A stretch of 60,000 nt of DNA from Strigamia acuminata (GCA_949358305.1 OX442320.1:9752259-9812258), one strand, 5' to 3'; shown: positions 23,870-33,849, counted from the first letter of the stretch. A program made the numbers and translations. Notes: a model not told the origin generated them from the sequence alone.

Positions 23870-24430
23870 AGGTGTTAACAGGCGAAAAAGTGCTAAGATT
23901 TTTATTTATTTGTTCATTCTGCAAGTGCATTGGAAGGCTGATGTTATTGTTGTCATCCACTTTCAGATTAACTTGGAAACTAGATCTTGCGTATCTGTAT
24001 GAATTTCTGCTCTTGTTCTTTTTGCTCTACTACATGTATGTGCTCTACAGTCAGCGCACGGTATCTTGATGCTAAATTCGTACTGCGCATCCCATTCTGC
24101 GCAGACGATTTTCTAATTCCAGTTGGTATTTATCAGTATTAAGCCTAATATTAGGCGTATCAATGCTAAACTAAAGTAAATAAACAACAATATTTTGGTC
24201 ATACTGTGTTGATTACTTTTAATGATGAGTTTATTGTTGTTTATTTACTTTATTTTAGCATTATTAGGCCTAACATTAGGCTTAATACTGATAAATAACA
24301 ACTGTAATTAGAAAATCGGATGCGCAGTACGAATTTAGCATCAAGATACCGTGTGCTGACTGTAGTTAGTTATGCAGTAGTGGCGGTGGACTTGAGTTCT
24401 GAACTTGAATCATTTCAAGGGAGACAATAG
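23870..24430 (-). pseudogene. Decayed paralogue of the small secreted peptide gene, split by a MITE
   Basis: Plus-strand pieces at 23,870-24,045 and 24,365-24,430 align with 1,945-2,240 around the intact peptide gene. Shared stretches include TTCATTCTNCANGTG, TCTGCTCTTGTTCTT and GCAGTNGTGGNGGTGGNCTTGAGTTCTGA. The frame is broken. The MITE at 24,048-24,362 sits inside what was coding or 3' sequence. A further 3' remnant lies at about 25,230-25,310. Confidence 0.6.
24048..24362. mobile_element. Tc1/mariner-type MITE, near-perfect palindrome
   Basis: The termini CAGTCAGC...GCTGACTG are flanked by TA/TA. The arms are about 140 bp each and include GCACACGGTATCTTGATGCT and AAATTCGTACTGCGCATCC in inverted orientation. 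There is no ORF. TA target duplication plus CAGT termini fit Tc1/mariner-derived MITEs. Confidence 0.75.
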
Positions 24431-24660
24431 GTCGTTCAAAGGTTTGGTTTTTAAGGTTTTACCATTTCTAAAAACCATTTCCATGGCATCAAAAACCATC
24501 ACCAAAAACCGCAAAAAAACAAAACCATGACTGGAGTGGTTTATGAATCGGTTTGTCTCTTAAGACATAATTTAGCTCTAGATTGATCAAAAATATCCCC
24601 CTTGTAAGATGTATAGTCTTCTAGTAATCAGGATGCGAATAAAGCACTAATGTATAAAAA

Positions 24661-24940
24661 GTTTGGAATATTTAATTTTGTGTTAAAAAAGTTTGGAATA
24701 TTTAATTTTGTGTTAAAAAAGTTTGGAATATTTAATTTTGTGTTAAAAAAGTTTGGAATATTTAATTTTGTGTTAAAAAAGTTTGGAATATTTAATTTTG
24801 TGTTAAAAAAGTTTGGAATATTTAATTTTGTGTTAAAAAAGTTTGGAATATTTAATTTTGTGTTAAAAAAGTTTGGAATATTTAATTTTGTGTTAAAAAA
24901 GTTTGGAATAATGAATTTCATGTTCAAAAAGTTTGGAATA
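24661..24940. repeat. 30-bp tandem repeat, eight perfect copies
   Basis: The unit is GTTTGGAATATTTAATTTTG followed by TGTTAAAAAA. Eight copies (24661-24900) are identical, a ninth is diverged (24901-24930) and a tenth is partial. Identity across copies implies very recent expansion or contraction. The 30-bp period keeps frames open on both strands, but there is no start context or upstream signal suggesting a protein. Confidence 0.9.
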
Positions 24941-25377
24941 CAGAGTATTCATCTTTAATACTTGGTAATATGATTTCAGATTCAGTACGAGATGATCCAA
25001 AGATCAGATCAGAGCAGAAGAGTTTGTGAAAACAGGATGTCTCGATGAATTGAAAATTGTTATGCAGTAAGTGAGTAATGTTTATTATGTTTATTTGATT
25101 ATTCTTTGCGGTTCCTTAGGTTGGAACTTCTAGTGAATAATTTACTAATTGTATCTTATTATTTACACAAATATAAACTTCTGGTTACGTTTGACATGTA
25201 GTTCAGAGTTCAAATTTTGAGAAATATGAACCAGAGTTAACAGGAGAAGAAATCTAATGCAGTGCTCTAGCTAGGCCTGAGTTTCTTTATTCGTTGATTC
25301 TACGTGTGTATAAGCACAGAGACGCACCACGGGTTTTAGAGATGTTTATATGGGAAAAAGGTGCTTTTTACATTATA

Positions 25378-25775
25378 AAGGCTAATTCACAATGCTACGA
25401 AGCGACTATTGAAATTAAATGTTTGCGCGAAGTTTCTGTTCACAATGCAGCTACACTCGCTCAACCGGGCGATGTGAACATGCACGGAGCAGCTGTACAC
25501 ACAACACATAAATTATTATATTTTTTATATTTTTTAATTTATTTAGTATTATTTTTTATTTGGCTTAGCAATGCATCATCACCACCCTCCATTTTAATAT
25601 TATATAGAAGAAAAAGTTAATAATTGGTGGAAAATGTCATGTGGCACAAGCAACATGTCACATGAATCATGCGTAGGTAATCAGAATTGAAAGTTTTCAA
25701 TTCATGTTGCACGCCACCGATTTTTGTTGCTTTGCAGCATTGTGAACGACAATTCGCAACATTGTGAACTCGCCT
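25378..25775. mobile_element. MITE with AGGC(T/G)A(A/G)TTCACAATG termini
   Basis: Left end AAGGCTAATTCACAATGC and right end GCAACATTGTGAACTCGCCT are inverted repeats. The interior has subterminal CATTGTGAAC copies. The general plan (GGCTAGTTCACA-type ends) resembles the elements at 2678-3120, so the families may be related. No ORF is seen. Confidence 0.6.
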
Positions 25776-26123
25776 AATACCTTGTTCGCAGCAGAAAGCT
25801 TGGGCTAGCCTAATGTTTAAATCTGGTTCTGGTATGATATTGGCTTAAAAGGTTTAGGCTAGAGCGTTCGCACCAAAAAGCAAAACGCAAAAAGCCACTT
25901 AACTAGGCTAGCATGCAGCCAATAGACAATCAACTGACCATGTTACGCACAGAATCGTGGGAAGTGACCTTGGCAGTTATCTAGTTCTCACAACTGGATT
26001 AGAATTATCTAGTTTAAAATTTTTTAAACTAGATCACTTTGGGCTAGATGCGTTCGCACCAAGAACCAGAACTAGATTTAAACTTTGGGCTAGCCCGAAC
26101 TTTCTGGTGCGAACAAGGTATTA
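25775..26123. mobile_element. MITE with 36-bp terminal inverted repeats, abutting the previous one
   Basis: The left end TAATACCTTGTTCGCAGCAG continues AAAGCTTGGGCTAGCC. The right end is its reverse complement with few changes (GGGCTAGCCCGAACTTTCTG then GTGCGAACAAGGTATTA). Internal subrepeats GCGTTCGCACCAA recur. It is nested against the MITE at 25378-25775. Confidence 0.7.
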
Positions 26124-26800
26124 AGATTTGTCTATTATCTGGCAGCTGAGCTGTAGTTCATGTATTGAAGCTAGGTGTTTGATTTAAATGCAGACTGAAG
26201 AAAAACTTTTGTAATTTGTAAATTATTTAATCACATTTTTACAGCAGTTTACAATTTTAAGACAAAACAAAAAAGTCAGTTGATGTTAAATGTCTTGATC
26301 CTGTAGATATCCATAAGCTAGGAGATGTAAAAGTGCTTTTACTCAATTTTAGTAGGGAATTGATTGTTTATTTTATATAGCTTGAATTATTTTCGCAGTA
26401 AAAGGTGTTTTGTTGGGGATCGGAGGATTTCTGGATTATAAAATTAAATAAAATTAAATAATTTTTTTAAATTTTGCTGTTAAATTATTACTCCTTGAGA
26501 TCATTTTTAAGACAAACGCCTGTATAGTATTCAAGTTTGTTTGCCTGTTTTAGGTTTATAAATTTAGATTGAACGGAAGAAAATTAAAGTTTATTTTATG
26601 TATAAAACAGCTTTTACTGTACAGTATATCCTTTTATGCAAAACAGGTGCAGAATTGATTATAAAAAGATGGGATCGATGTTTCCTTGAACAAAATAAAG
26701 AAATAGCTTAGCATTTCATATTCTTAACTGATTTATTTCAAGTAATACATATGCATCATTAAGTGTAGCTATAGTTCTTCAAGAAAATTGAGTTCCAGAG
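26124..26800. other. Spacer 3' of gene D
   Basis: Pieces at 26,190-26,420 match the spacers near 2610-3280 and 16,440-16,640. The remainder is 3' flank of gene D with the conserved ACTGATTTATTT...TAATACATAT segment also seen downstream of A and C. No gene. Confidence 0.45.
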
Positions 26801-29800
26801 TTAACCTATACCAGGGATTGTAGTAGGGATTGTAGAAGACATGGTAGATGTTTGTGAAGAAGTTATTGAAGATTTAGTCGGTTTAACTTTTGTCGTTTTA
26901 ACTTTTGTTGTTTTAACTTTTGTCACCTTAGGAGTACTAGGGGCACTAGTGGTGGGCACCTTTACACTGCTAGAGGTACTAGTGGTAGGTATTTTAGTGG
27001 TGGCACTGGTGGTGGGCACCTTTACACTGGTAGAGGTACTAGTGGTAGGTATACTAGTGGTGGGCACCTTTACACTGCTAGAGGTACTAGTGGTAGGTAT
27101 TTTAGTGGTGGCACTGGTGGTGGGCACCTTTACACTGGTAGAGGTACTAGTGGTAGGTATTTTAGTGGTGGCACTGGTGGTGGGCACCTTTACACTGCTA
27201 GAGGTACTAGTGGTAGGTATACTAGTGGTGGGCACATTTACACTGCTAGAAGTACTAGTGGTAGGTATTTTAGTGGTGACACTGGTGGTGGGCACCTTTA
27301 CACTGCTAGAAGTACTAGTGGTAGGTATTTTAGTGGTGACACTGGTGGTGGGCACCTTTACACTGCTAGAAGTACTAGTGGTAGGTATTTTAGTGGTGAC
27401 ACTGGTGGTGGGCACCTTTACACTGCTAGAGGTACTAGTGGTAGGTATACTAGTGGTGGGCACCTTTACACTGCTAGAGGTACTAGTGGTAGGTATACTA
27501 GTGGTGGGCATCTTTACACTGCTAGAAGTACTAGTGGTAGGTATTTTAGTAGTGGCACTGGTGGTGGGCACCTTCACACTGCTAGAGGTACTAGTGGTAG
27601 GTATTTTAGTGGTGGCACTGGTGGTGGGCACCTTTACACTGCTAGAGGGACTAGTGGTAGGTATACTAGTGGTGGGCAACTTTACACTGCTAGAGGTACT
27701 AGTGGTAGGTATTTTAGTAGTGGCACTGGTGGTGGGCACCTTCACACTGCTAGAGGTACTAGTGGTAGGTATTTTAGTGGTGGCACTGGTGGTGGGCACC
27801 TTTACACTGCTAGAGGTACTAGTGGTAGGTATTTTAGTAGTGGCACTGGTGGTGGGCACCTTCACACTGCTAGAGGTACTAGTGGTAGGTATTTTAGTAG
27901 TGGCACTGGTGGTGGGCACCTTTACACTGCTAGAGGTACTAGTGGTAGGTATACTAGTGGTGGGCACCTTTACACTGCTAGAGGTACTAGTGGTAGGTAT
28001 TTTAGTAGTGGCACTGGTGGTGGGCACCTTCACACTGCTAAAGGTACTAGTGGTAGGTATTTTAGTGGTGGCACTGGTGGTGGGCACCTTTACACTGCTA
28101 GAGGTACTAGTGGTGGGCACCTTTACACTGCTAGAGGTACTAGTGGTGGGCACCTTTACACTGCTAGAGGTACTAGTGGTAGGTATTTTAGTAGTGGCAC
28201 TGGTGGTGGGCACCTTCACACTGCTAGAGGTACTAGTGGTAGGTATTTTAGTGGTGGCACTGGTGGTGGGCACCTTTACACTAGTAGAGGTACTAGTGGT
28301 AGGTATTTTAGTGGTGGCACTGGTGGTGGGCACCTTTACACTGCTAGAGGTACTAGTGGTAGGTATACTAGTGGTGGGCACCTTTACACTGCTAGAGGTA
28401 CTAGTGGTAGGTATTTTGGTGGTGGCACTGGTGGTGGGCACCTTTACACTGCTTGAGGTACTAGTGGTAGGTATTTTGGTGGTGGCACTAGTGGTAGGTA
28501 TTTTAGTGGTGGCACTGGTGGTGGGCACCTTTACACTGCTAGAGGTACTAGTGGTAGGTATTTTAGTGGTGGCACTGGTGGTGGGCACCTTTACACTGCT
28601 AGAGGTACTAGTGGTAGGTATTTTAGTGGTGGCACTGGTGGTGGGCACCTTTACACTGCTGGAAGTACTAATTGTGGGTACTTTGTTATTGGTGGTGGCA
28701 CTGCCAGGGGTAGTTATAGTGGGTACTTTATTACTGGTAGTGGCACTGCCAGGGGTGGTTATGGTGGGTACTTTATTACTGGTGGTGGCTTTGCCAGGGG
28801 TAGTTATGGTGGGTACTTTATTACTGGTGGTGGCACTGTTAGGGGTAGTTATGGTGGGTACTTTTCCAATACTAGAGGCCCTAGTAGTGGGCAATGTACT
28901 AGATGCACTAATGGTTCCAGAAACTGTAACAATATTAGCAGGTTTTGTATAAGTAATGTTGGGACCATTAACTGTAACAGTTTTAGCAGGGTTGTAGACC
29001 GTGACATTTGGTGGATTTATTGTGACCACAATTTGGGACTTGTAAATGGTTTGTTGTGGTAAAGAAACAGTGAAAGGTGGTAAACTTTTTGTTACTACAA
29101 TTCCTGGATAAGTTATAGTTGTGTTTTTGCCCGTTGCTAATACAGTTTGACCAGGAACAGTAATAGTTACAGTTTTTGCTATTTGTACAACTGTGTATGT
29201 CGGTTGTGTTTTGGTGATTGTTACACCTGGTGCCAGAACAGTATGCCCAGGCATTGTACTAGTAAGCACCTTATTTGTGACAAACATTGTTGATCCAGGT
29301 AAGGTAACAGTTTGAGCAGTCTTATTAACAAAATGTGTAGAAACTGCTGTAATTGTAATCGGTATGATTTTTGTTGAAGCAATTGATGTAAACGTTGCAG
29401 CTGGTAATGTAACAGTTGTGTTTTTACCAGTTGCAATAACAACTCCACCAGCAACTGTTTTAGTGGTTACCTTCCCTGTAGCAATGACAGTAGAACCAGC
29501 AACAGTTATAGTGATGGCAGGGGCTGTCTGTATGTAAACATTGCCAGGAGCTGTGACAGTCCTGTCCACAGCAGACATAGTTTTTATCTTGCCAGGAACC
29601 GTCACTTGAATGTCTTTAGCAGTAACAGTTCTGATGGAACCGGGAACTGTTGATGTTACTGCACTACCATTATTCAGAACTGTGTTACCGGCTCGAGTGA
29701 TCGTTATGGTCTTTGCTAAGACTGTTTGTATTTTTGGTGGTTGTGTGATTGTAATTGCTGCTCTTGTGAATGTGCTTATTGGACCTGGAATTGTAATGGT

Positions 29801-31992
29801 TGTTGGTGGTGCCACCATTGTTACTATCTTCCCAGGCTGTCTTATGGTGACCGGAGCACCGCTTTCGATGACGGTATGACCTGGTACGTGTAATGTTGAC
29901 TGAGCACCCACAGCGGGTTTTGTTGCACCGATGGTGGTTACGACAGGGCCAGCTATGGTGGTTGTCGTTGGTGGTCCCGTTACAATTACGGTTTTATCAG
30001 GCTGCGTTATTGTTACAACGCCATTGTGAGCGATTTTGGTTGAATCTGGTTGTGTGACAGTGACAACATTTGTGGTAATGGTCACCGTCGTTGCAGCCTG
30101 CGTTACGTAATTGGTTCCGTGGTCAATGTGGGTGTTACCGTAAACTTGGGTCGGTTGCAGGTAGACGGTTTGAGGCTGCTGGTAAACAGTTATGATCTGT
30201 GGTGGCGCATAAACTGTTTGTCGCTGTTGGGCCGGTGCCGGTTGATAGATGGTTTGCTGAGGCGGTGCTGGTTGGTAGATGGTTTGTTGCGGTGGAGCCG
30301 GTTGGTAGATTGTCTTGGGAGGTAGAGGCTGTTGGTATATTGTTTGTCCAGGACCGGGTGTTTGTTGGTATACTGTTCTTGCTGGAATTTGGCCGTTGTA
30401 TATTGTGCTTGGTGGAGTTTGCCATTGTTGGTTCTGGTTTTGGTTTTGATTTCCACCACCTTGCCGTGTGCTTGGCCTTTGTTGGTTCTGGTTTCCACCA
30501 TTTTGGTTTTGGTTTTGTTTTCCGCCACTTTGATTTTGATTTTGTCCATTTTGATTTTGATTTTGCCCATTTTGATTTTGATTTTGATTTTGGTTTTGCC
30601 CATTTTGATTTTGATTTTGATTTTGGTTTTGCCCATTTTGATTTTGATTTTTCCCATTTTGATTTTGATTTTTCCCATTTTGATTTTGATTTTGCCCATT
30701 TTGATTTTGATTTTGCCCATTTTGATTTTGATTTTGCCCATTTTGATTTTGATTTTTCCCATTTTGATTTTGATTTTGCCCATTTTGATTTTGATTTTTC
30801 CCATTTTGATTTTGATTTTGCCCATTTTGATTATTTTGATTTGAATTTTGTCCTTGTTGGTTTTGGTTTCCACCATTTTGATTTGAATTTTGGTTGCGTG
30901 TTCCACCATTTTGATTTGAATTTTGCCAATTTTGGTTTTGGTTTCCACCAGCTTGCCTTGTATTCTGCACTGTTTTTGTTTTCTTCACTACCACGGTTTT
31001 TGGATTATAAACAGTTTTCGTTGCCACCTTTGTGTGACCACCTTTTACGGTTTTCGTGTGTGTTACACGATTGCTTCCCTGAACTGTTTTCGTGCGTGTT
31101 ACGTACTTCTTGGCAGTTACAGTTTTTGTACGTCCATTATTATCTTTCTCTTCCCTATGAGTATTGTAAATAAAAATCGTAGTTAAAAATAACCGATATA
31201 TTTATTTACGAGTTCAGCTTACCATACTGTCTTTGTCTTTCCCTGTTGTCCCTTCTGAACAACCGTTCTAGTTTTGGTGTTTATTGATCGCATCTGCCCT
31301 GCGCTTTTCGTTACTACTTTGGTGGCCGCAGTCTTGCGCACGACCACTGTTTTCGTCATAACGACTGGTTTTTTCGTGGCTTTGCTGGCCGGGGTCCTGT
31401 GCACGACCACTGTTTTCGTTTTCGTTTGGATCACCGGAGCTTTCTTTTTTGCCATTACCGTTTTCCGCGCAGGCGCTCGGACTGTGTTGGCTCGCACGAC
31501 GTCTCGTTTCGGACGATGTGTGGCGTCGAAGCAGCAGCCCCTGGTTCGCTGCACCGCACAACACAATTTGGAATTGCAGTCGGAATGCGAAGAGCACGAC
31601 TCGCACGCTTCCGACGTCGCATTAGTCGGGCACTGATTTCCAGCTGGAAGAAGTTTAGAAATAAATTGTTTTTAAGGAATAATTTGGAGATGTTTTTAAT
31701 TTGTATTAACTCACTGCTCGTTATGCAACACTTTCTAATCGATGGACAGCATGGTTGGTCATCTCTGCAATCCTCGTCTTTATTGCATTGGTTTTGACAT
31801 TTGGATATGTTATGTATTGTCGGACATTCTCGTCGTTTAACTATTTCAAAAGTTAAAAAAAATACAATTTAAAATTCTGAGTAATTACTTTTAATTTTAA
31901 TTTTTTTTTTTACCGTTTTGTTTCGACAGTGCTGCTTGTTCGGACGGAAGCGGCCATTGGCAGATGAGGAAGTAGCAAATGAGAAGCAACAT
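26801..31992 (-). CDS. Giant secreted WAP-like / Q-N-rich / Thr-Ser-repeat protein, paralogue D (about 1659 residues)
   Basis: The four exons are 31992-31914, 31840-31715, 31643-31223 and 31154-26801. The signal peptide is MLLLICYFLICQ. Both 8-Cys modules are present. The position used as exon 2 acceptor in A-C reads TTTTG here, not AG; a TAG six bases downstream keeps the frame, costing two residues, and is used in my coordinates. Exon 4 has KTV repeats, a long N-Q-N-Q-N-G tract (plus strand 30,420-30,960), QTIYQPAPPQ units and the full Thr/Val region, close to that of A. The Ser/Gly repeat is replaced by about 29 units of a 20-residue repeat of the form TSSSVKVPTTSATTKIPTTS. This Thr/Ser/Pro composition predicts dense mucin-type O-glycosylation. 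The tail is K-V-K-T-T repeats ending I-P-G-I-G. Confidence 0.86.
26935..28880 (-). repeat. 60-bp coding minisatellite (20-residue Thr/Ser/Pro repeat) of gene D
   Basis: Units encode SSSVKVPTTSATTKIPTTST; shortened units lacking ATTKIPTTS occur irregularly. SpeI-like ACTAGT occurs in almost every unit. Near 28,680-28,860 four units of a different 45-bp type (NKVPTITTPGSATTS) precede the main array on the minus strand. Confidence 0.9.
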
Positions 31993-32015
31993 ATCCAAGC
32001 AGGATTCGGGATCTC

Positions 32016-32083
32016 ACTGACAGGTACATGTAATCTTGCAATGTTTAAAGGACGTTATTCTTTACGCAATTCACTTCCTGTGG
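32016..32083 (-). promoter_or_regulatory. Promoter block of gene D
   Basis: A TCAGT initiator lies at 32020-32016 and a CCACAGGAAGTGAATTGCG block at 32083-32065. The block is 73 bp before the ATG, about 14 bp closer than in A-C because of a deletion between the two elements. Confidence 0.55.
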
Positions 32084-32642
32084 AATTTTTAAAATATTCA
32101 AATTTTGTTATTTGCACGCAATTTCTCATGGCGTTGTGTGTATCGAATGGCGTCTGCCGGTTTGAAGAAAAGGCCTATATTTAGTTTGTTTATACATTTG
32201 ATGCATTTGATCGAACCGAAGAGTTTATGAAAACAGGATATCTCGATGAATTGCAGTAAGTAAATTATATTTATTATTTCATTTCATTATTCTTGACTCG
32301 TGCGTACATACAGTAATGTACAATCGTGGACAATTTTTTTGTCCACGATTGTACGTTCGAATTTCAAGCAAGTTATTTAATGATTGTATTTTTTTTTTTT
32401 ATTCTTTTGCCAGATTGGAGATCTCTTTTTGTTCCCCCATTTGTATAAATTGTGGTTGTTTATTATAGTTGCACTGAAGTTGTGATTGAAAATGATCGCT
32501 GGGATTTGTCGGTGTTTAATTCGTGTTGTCTCTGTTGGAGCGAACGACGAGCGTGATCTGGGTAATAAAAACGAATTTATTTCATATGATTGATAACAGA
32601 ACTAATTTTAACAAATCTAATTTTTAGATATTTGATGAGTTA
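32084..32642. other. Boundary spacer with a perfect hairpin
   Basis: The duplicated-unit segment ends near 32,290. At 32,318-32,354 a perfect 16-bp stem (GTACAATCGTGGACAA / TTGTCCACGATTGTAC) flanks a loop of five T. Beyond it no gene is seen until the PMS2 fragment. Confidence 0.5.
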
Positions 32643-33805
32643 TTATAAGATGAAGTAAATATTTTGCCGTCTATTGGATTTCATGCAAACTTTGCATGTT
32701 CGTAGAAAAATTCCGAGATGGCGCACCACCAGCTTGACCCGGCGCCCGACGTCCGAGTCGTCAACCTCCAGCCTAAACCCGTTCTTCTCGAACACGGACG
32801 CGTTGTCCACGACGACGTTCTCTTCGACGGCCGTCAAGAAGAGCTGCTGCGGACGGATGAGCGGCTGCGACTTGAGCTCCGTCCGCTTCTCCAGCGTCTC
32901 GTAGTTGAATTTCTCGTCGCTCGCGTGCTGGTCCACGATGAACAGGTCGGACGCGAGTTTGGCCACGACGAAGCCCAAATTGAACTGACCCACCACTCGC
33001 ATCGCCGCGAAACTGCTCTTGTCCAGCTGTTTCCTCAACTCCGAATTTTAGAAGTTTTTCGGCGCCTTTCGACCCGAAAACGTTGCGTAAGTTCTTGGCG
33101 ACGCAGTCGTTGCCGTGCGTCGCCACGACCACTCGTTTCGCGCCGCCCGACTGATTCGTACACGTGATCCGCATGTTTCTGCACACGATGCAGTAGGCGT
33201 AGAGCATTTGCAGCATTTTGTTGAACTCCGCTTTTACGTTGCGATGAAACTCCTTGTGTCGGACGGGCAGAGGGTGGAAAATGTCTCCGAGCGTGACGGT
33301 GGTGCCGACCGGTCGCGCGCACGGCCATCTTTCTTTGACTTTGCCCGCGCGGTCTAGCTGCAGTTTGGTGGCCACGTCGCTGCTCGCGTGGCGCGTCACG
33401 ACCGTCACGTCGCTGAGCGCGCACAGAGAGCTCAGAGCTTCGCCGCGGAAGCCGAAAGTGACGACGGATTCGAGGTGGTTGAAGTCGGCGAGTTTGGACG
33501 TGTGGTGTTTGAGCGCGAGCGCCTCCAGGTCGGCCGCGCGAACTCCGCTCCCGTTGTCGGACACTTCGATCTCGGCCGCGCCGTGTTGTTTGAGGCGGAC
33601 GTCGACGACGGTGCTGCCCGCGTCGAGGCTGTTTTCGATCAGTTCCTGGTGCGGAAATCAAACAAGTGTGAGTGAATTTGGAGGTTTTAGGGAGTTTTTC
33701 TTTGACGGCGGCGGATAAGCTGACGATGACTTGTCCGGAGCATATTTTGTGGATCGAAGCCTTGTCGATGGCGACGACTGATCCGCGCGAATCGGTAGGT
33801 TGCAT
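32643..33805 (-). pseudogene. PMS2: PMS2 (MutL-family mismatch repair) with large internal deletion and frameshift
   Basis: The N-terminal part from ATG 33805 matches the MutL ATPase of PMS2: I-H-K-I-C-S-G-Q-V, then E-N-S-L-D-A-G, S-D-N-G-S-G-V, G-F-R-G-E-A-L-S-S-L-C-A-L, and L-P-V-R-H-K-E-F. It reaches F-G-S-K-G-A-E-K-L-L-K-F near 33,045. The next bases jump to the C-terminal part in another frame: E-L-R-K-Q-L-D-K, G-Q-F-N-L-G-F and the endonuclease motif D-Q-H-A-S-D-E-K-F-N-Y-E. About 430 residues (distal transducer domain and linker) are missing. Homology ends after V-G-R-R-V-K-L-V, so the MLH1-binding end is also absent. Between V-K and E-L-I-E-N a 55-bp intron-like gap ends in CACCAG but starts GAAAAA, not GT. 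The exons are far richer in G+C than surrounding DNA. A functional protein is unlikely. Confidence 0.85.
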
Positions 33806-33849
33806 TTTTCAACTTTTATTCCGCTCTCGGTGTGGGAAACCGGTCGGCC

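Noticed and set aside
24650-24958. FGIFNFVLKK repeat peptide
   Set aside because: Perfect 30-bp satellite; open on both strands and not linked to any exon or promoter.
26841-28952. 703-codon plus-strand frame rich in Val/Leu/Gly resembling a membrane protein
   Set aside because: It is antisense to the 60-bp repeat of gene D. Hydrophobicity arises from reverse reading of Thr/Ser/Lys codons; there are no splice or start signals.
30050-31173. Plus-strand frames of repeated HFDFDF or PILILIL
   Set aside because: Antisense of the Asn/Gln-rich tract of gene D.
4142-32000. CRISPR-like arrays in the left half
   Set aside because: Repeats are contiguous coding minisatellites without spacers, in a eukaryotic, intron-containing context.
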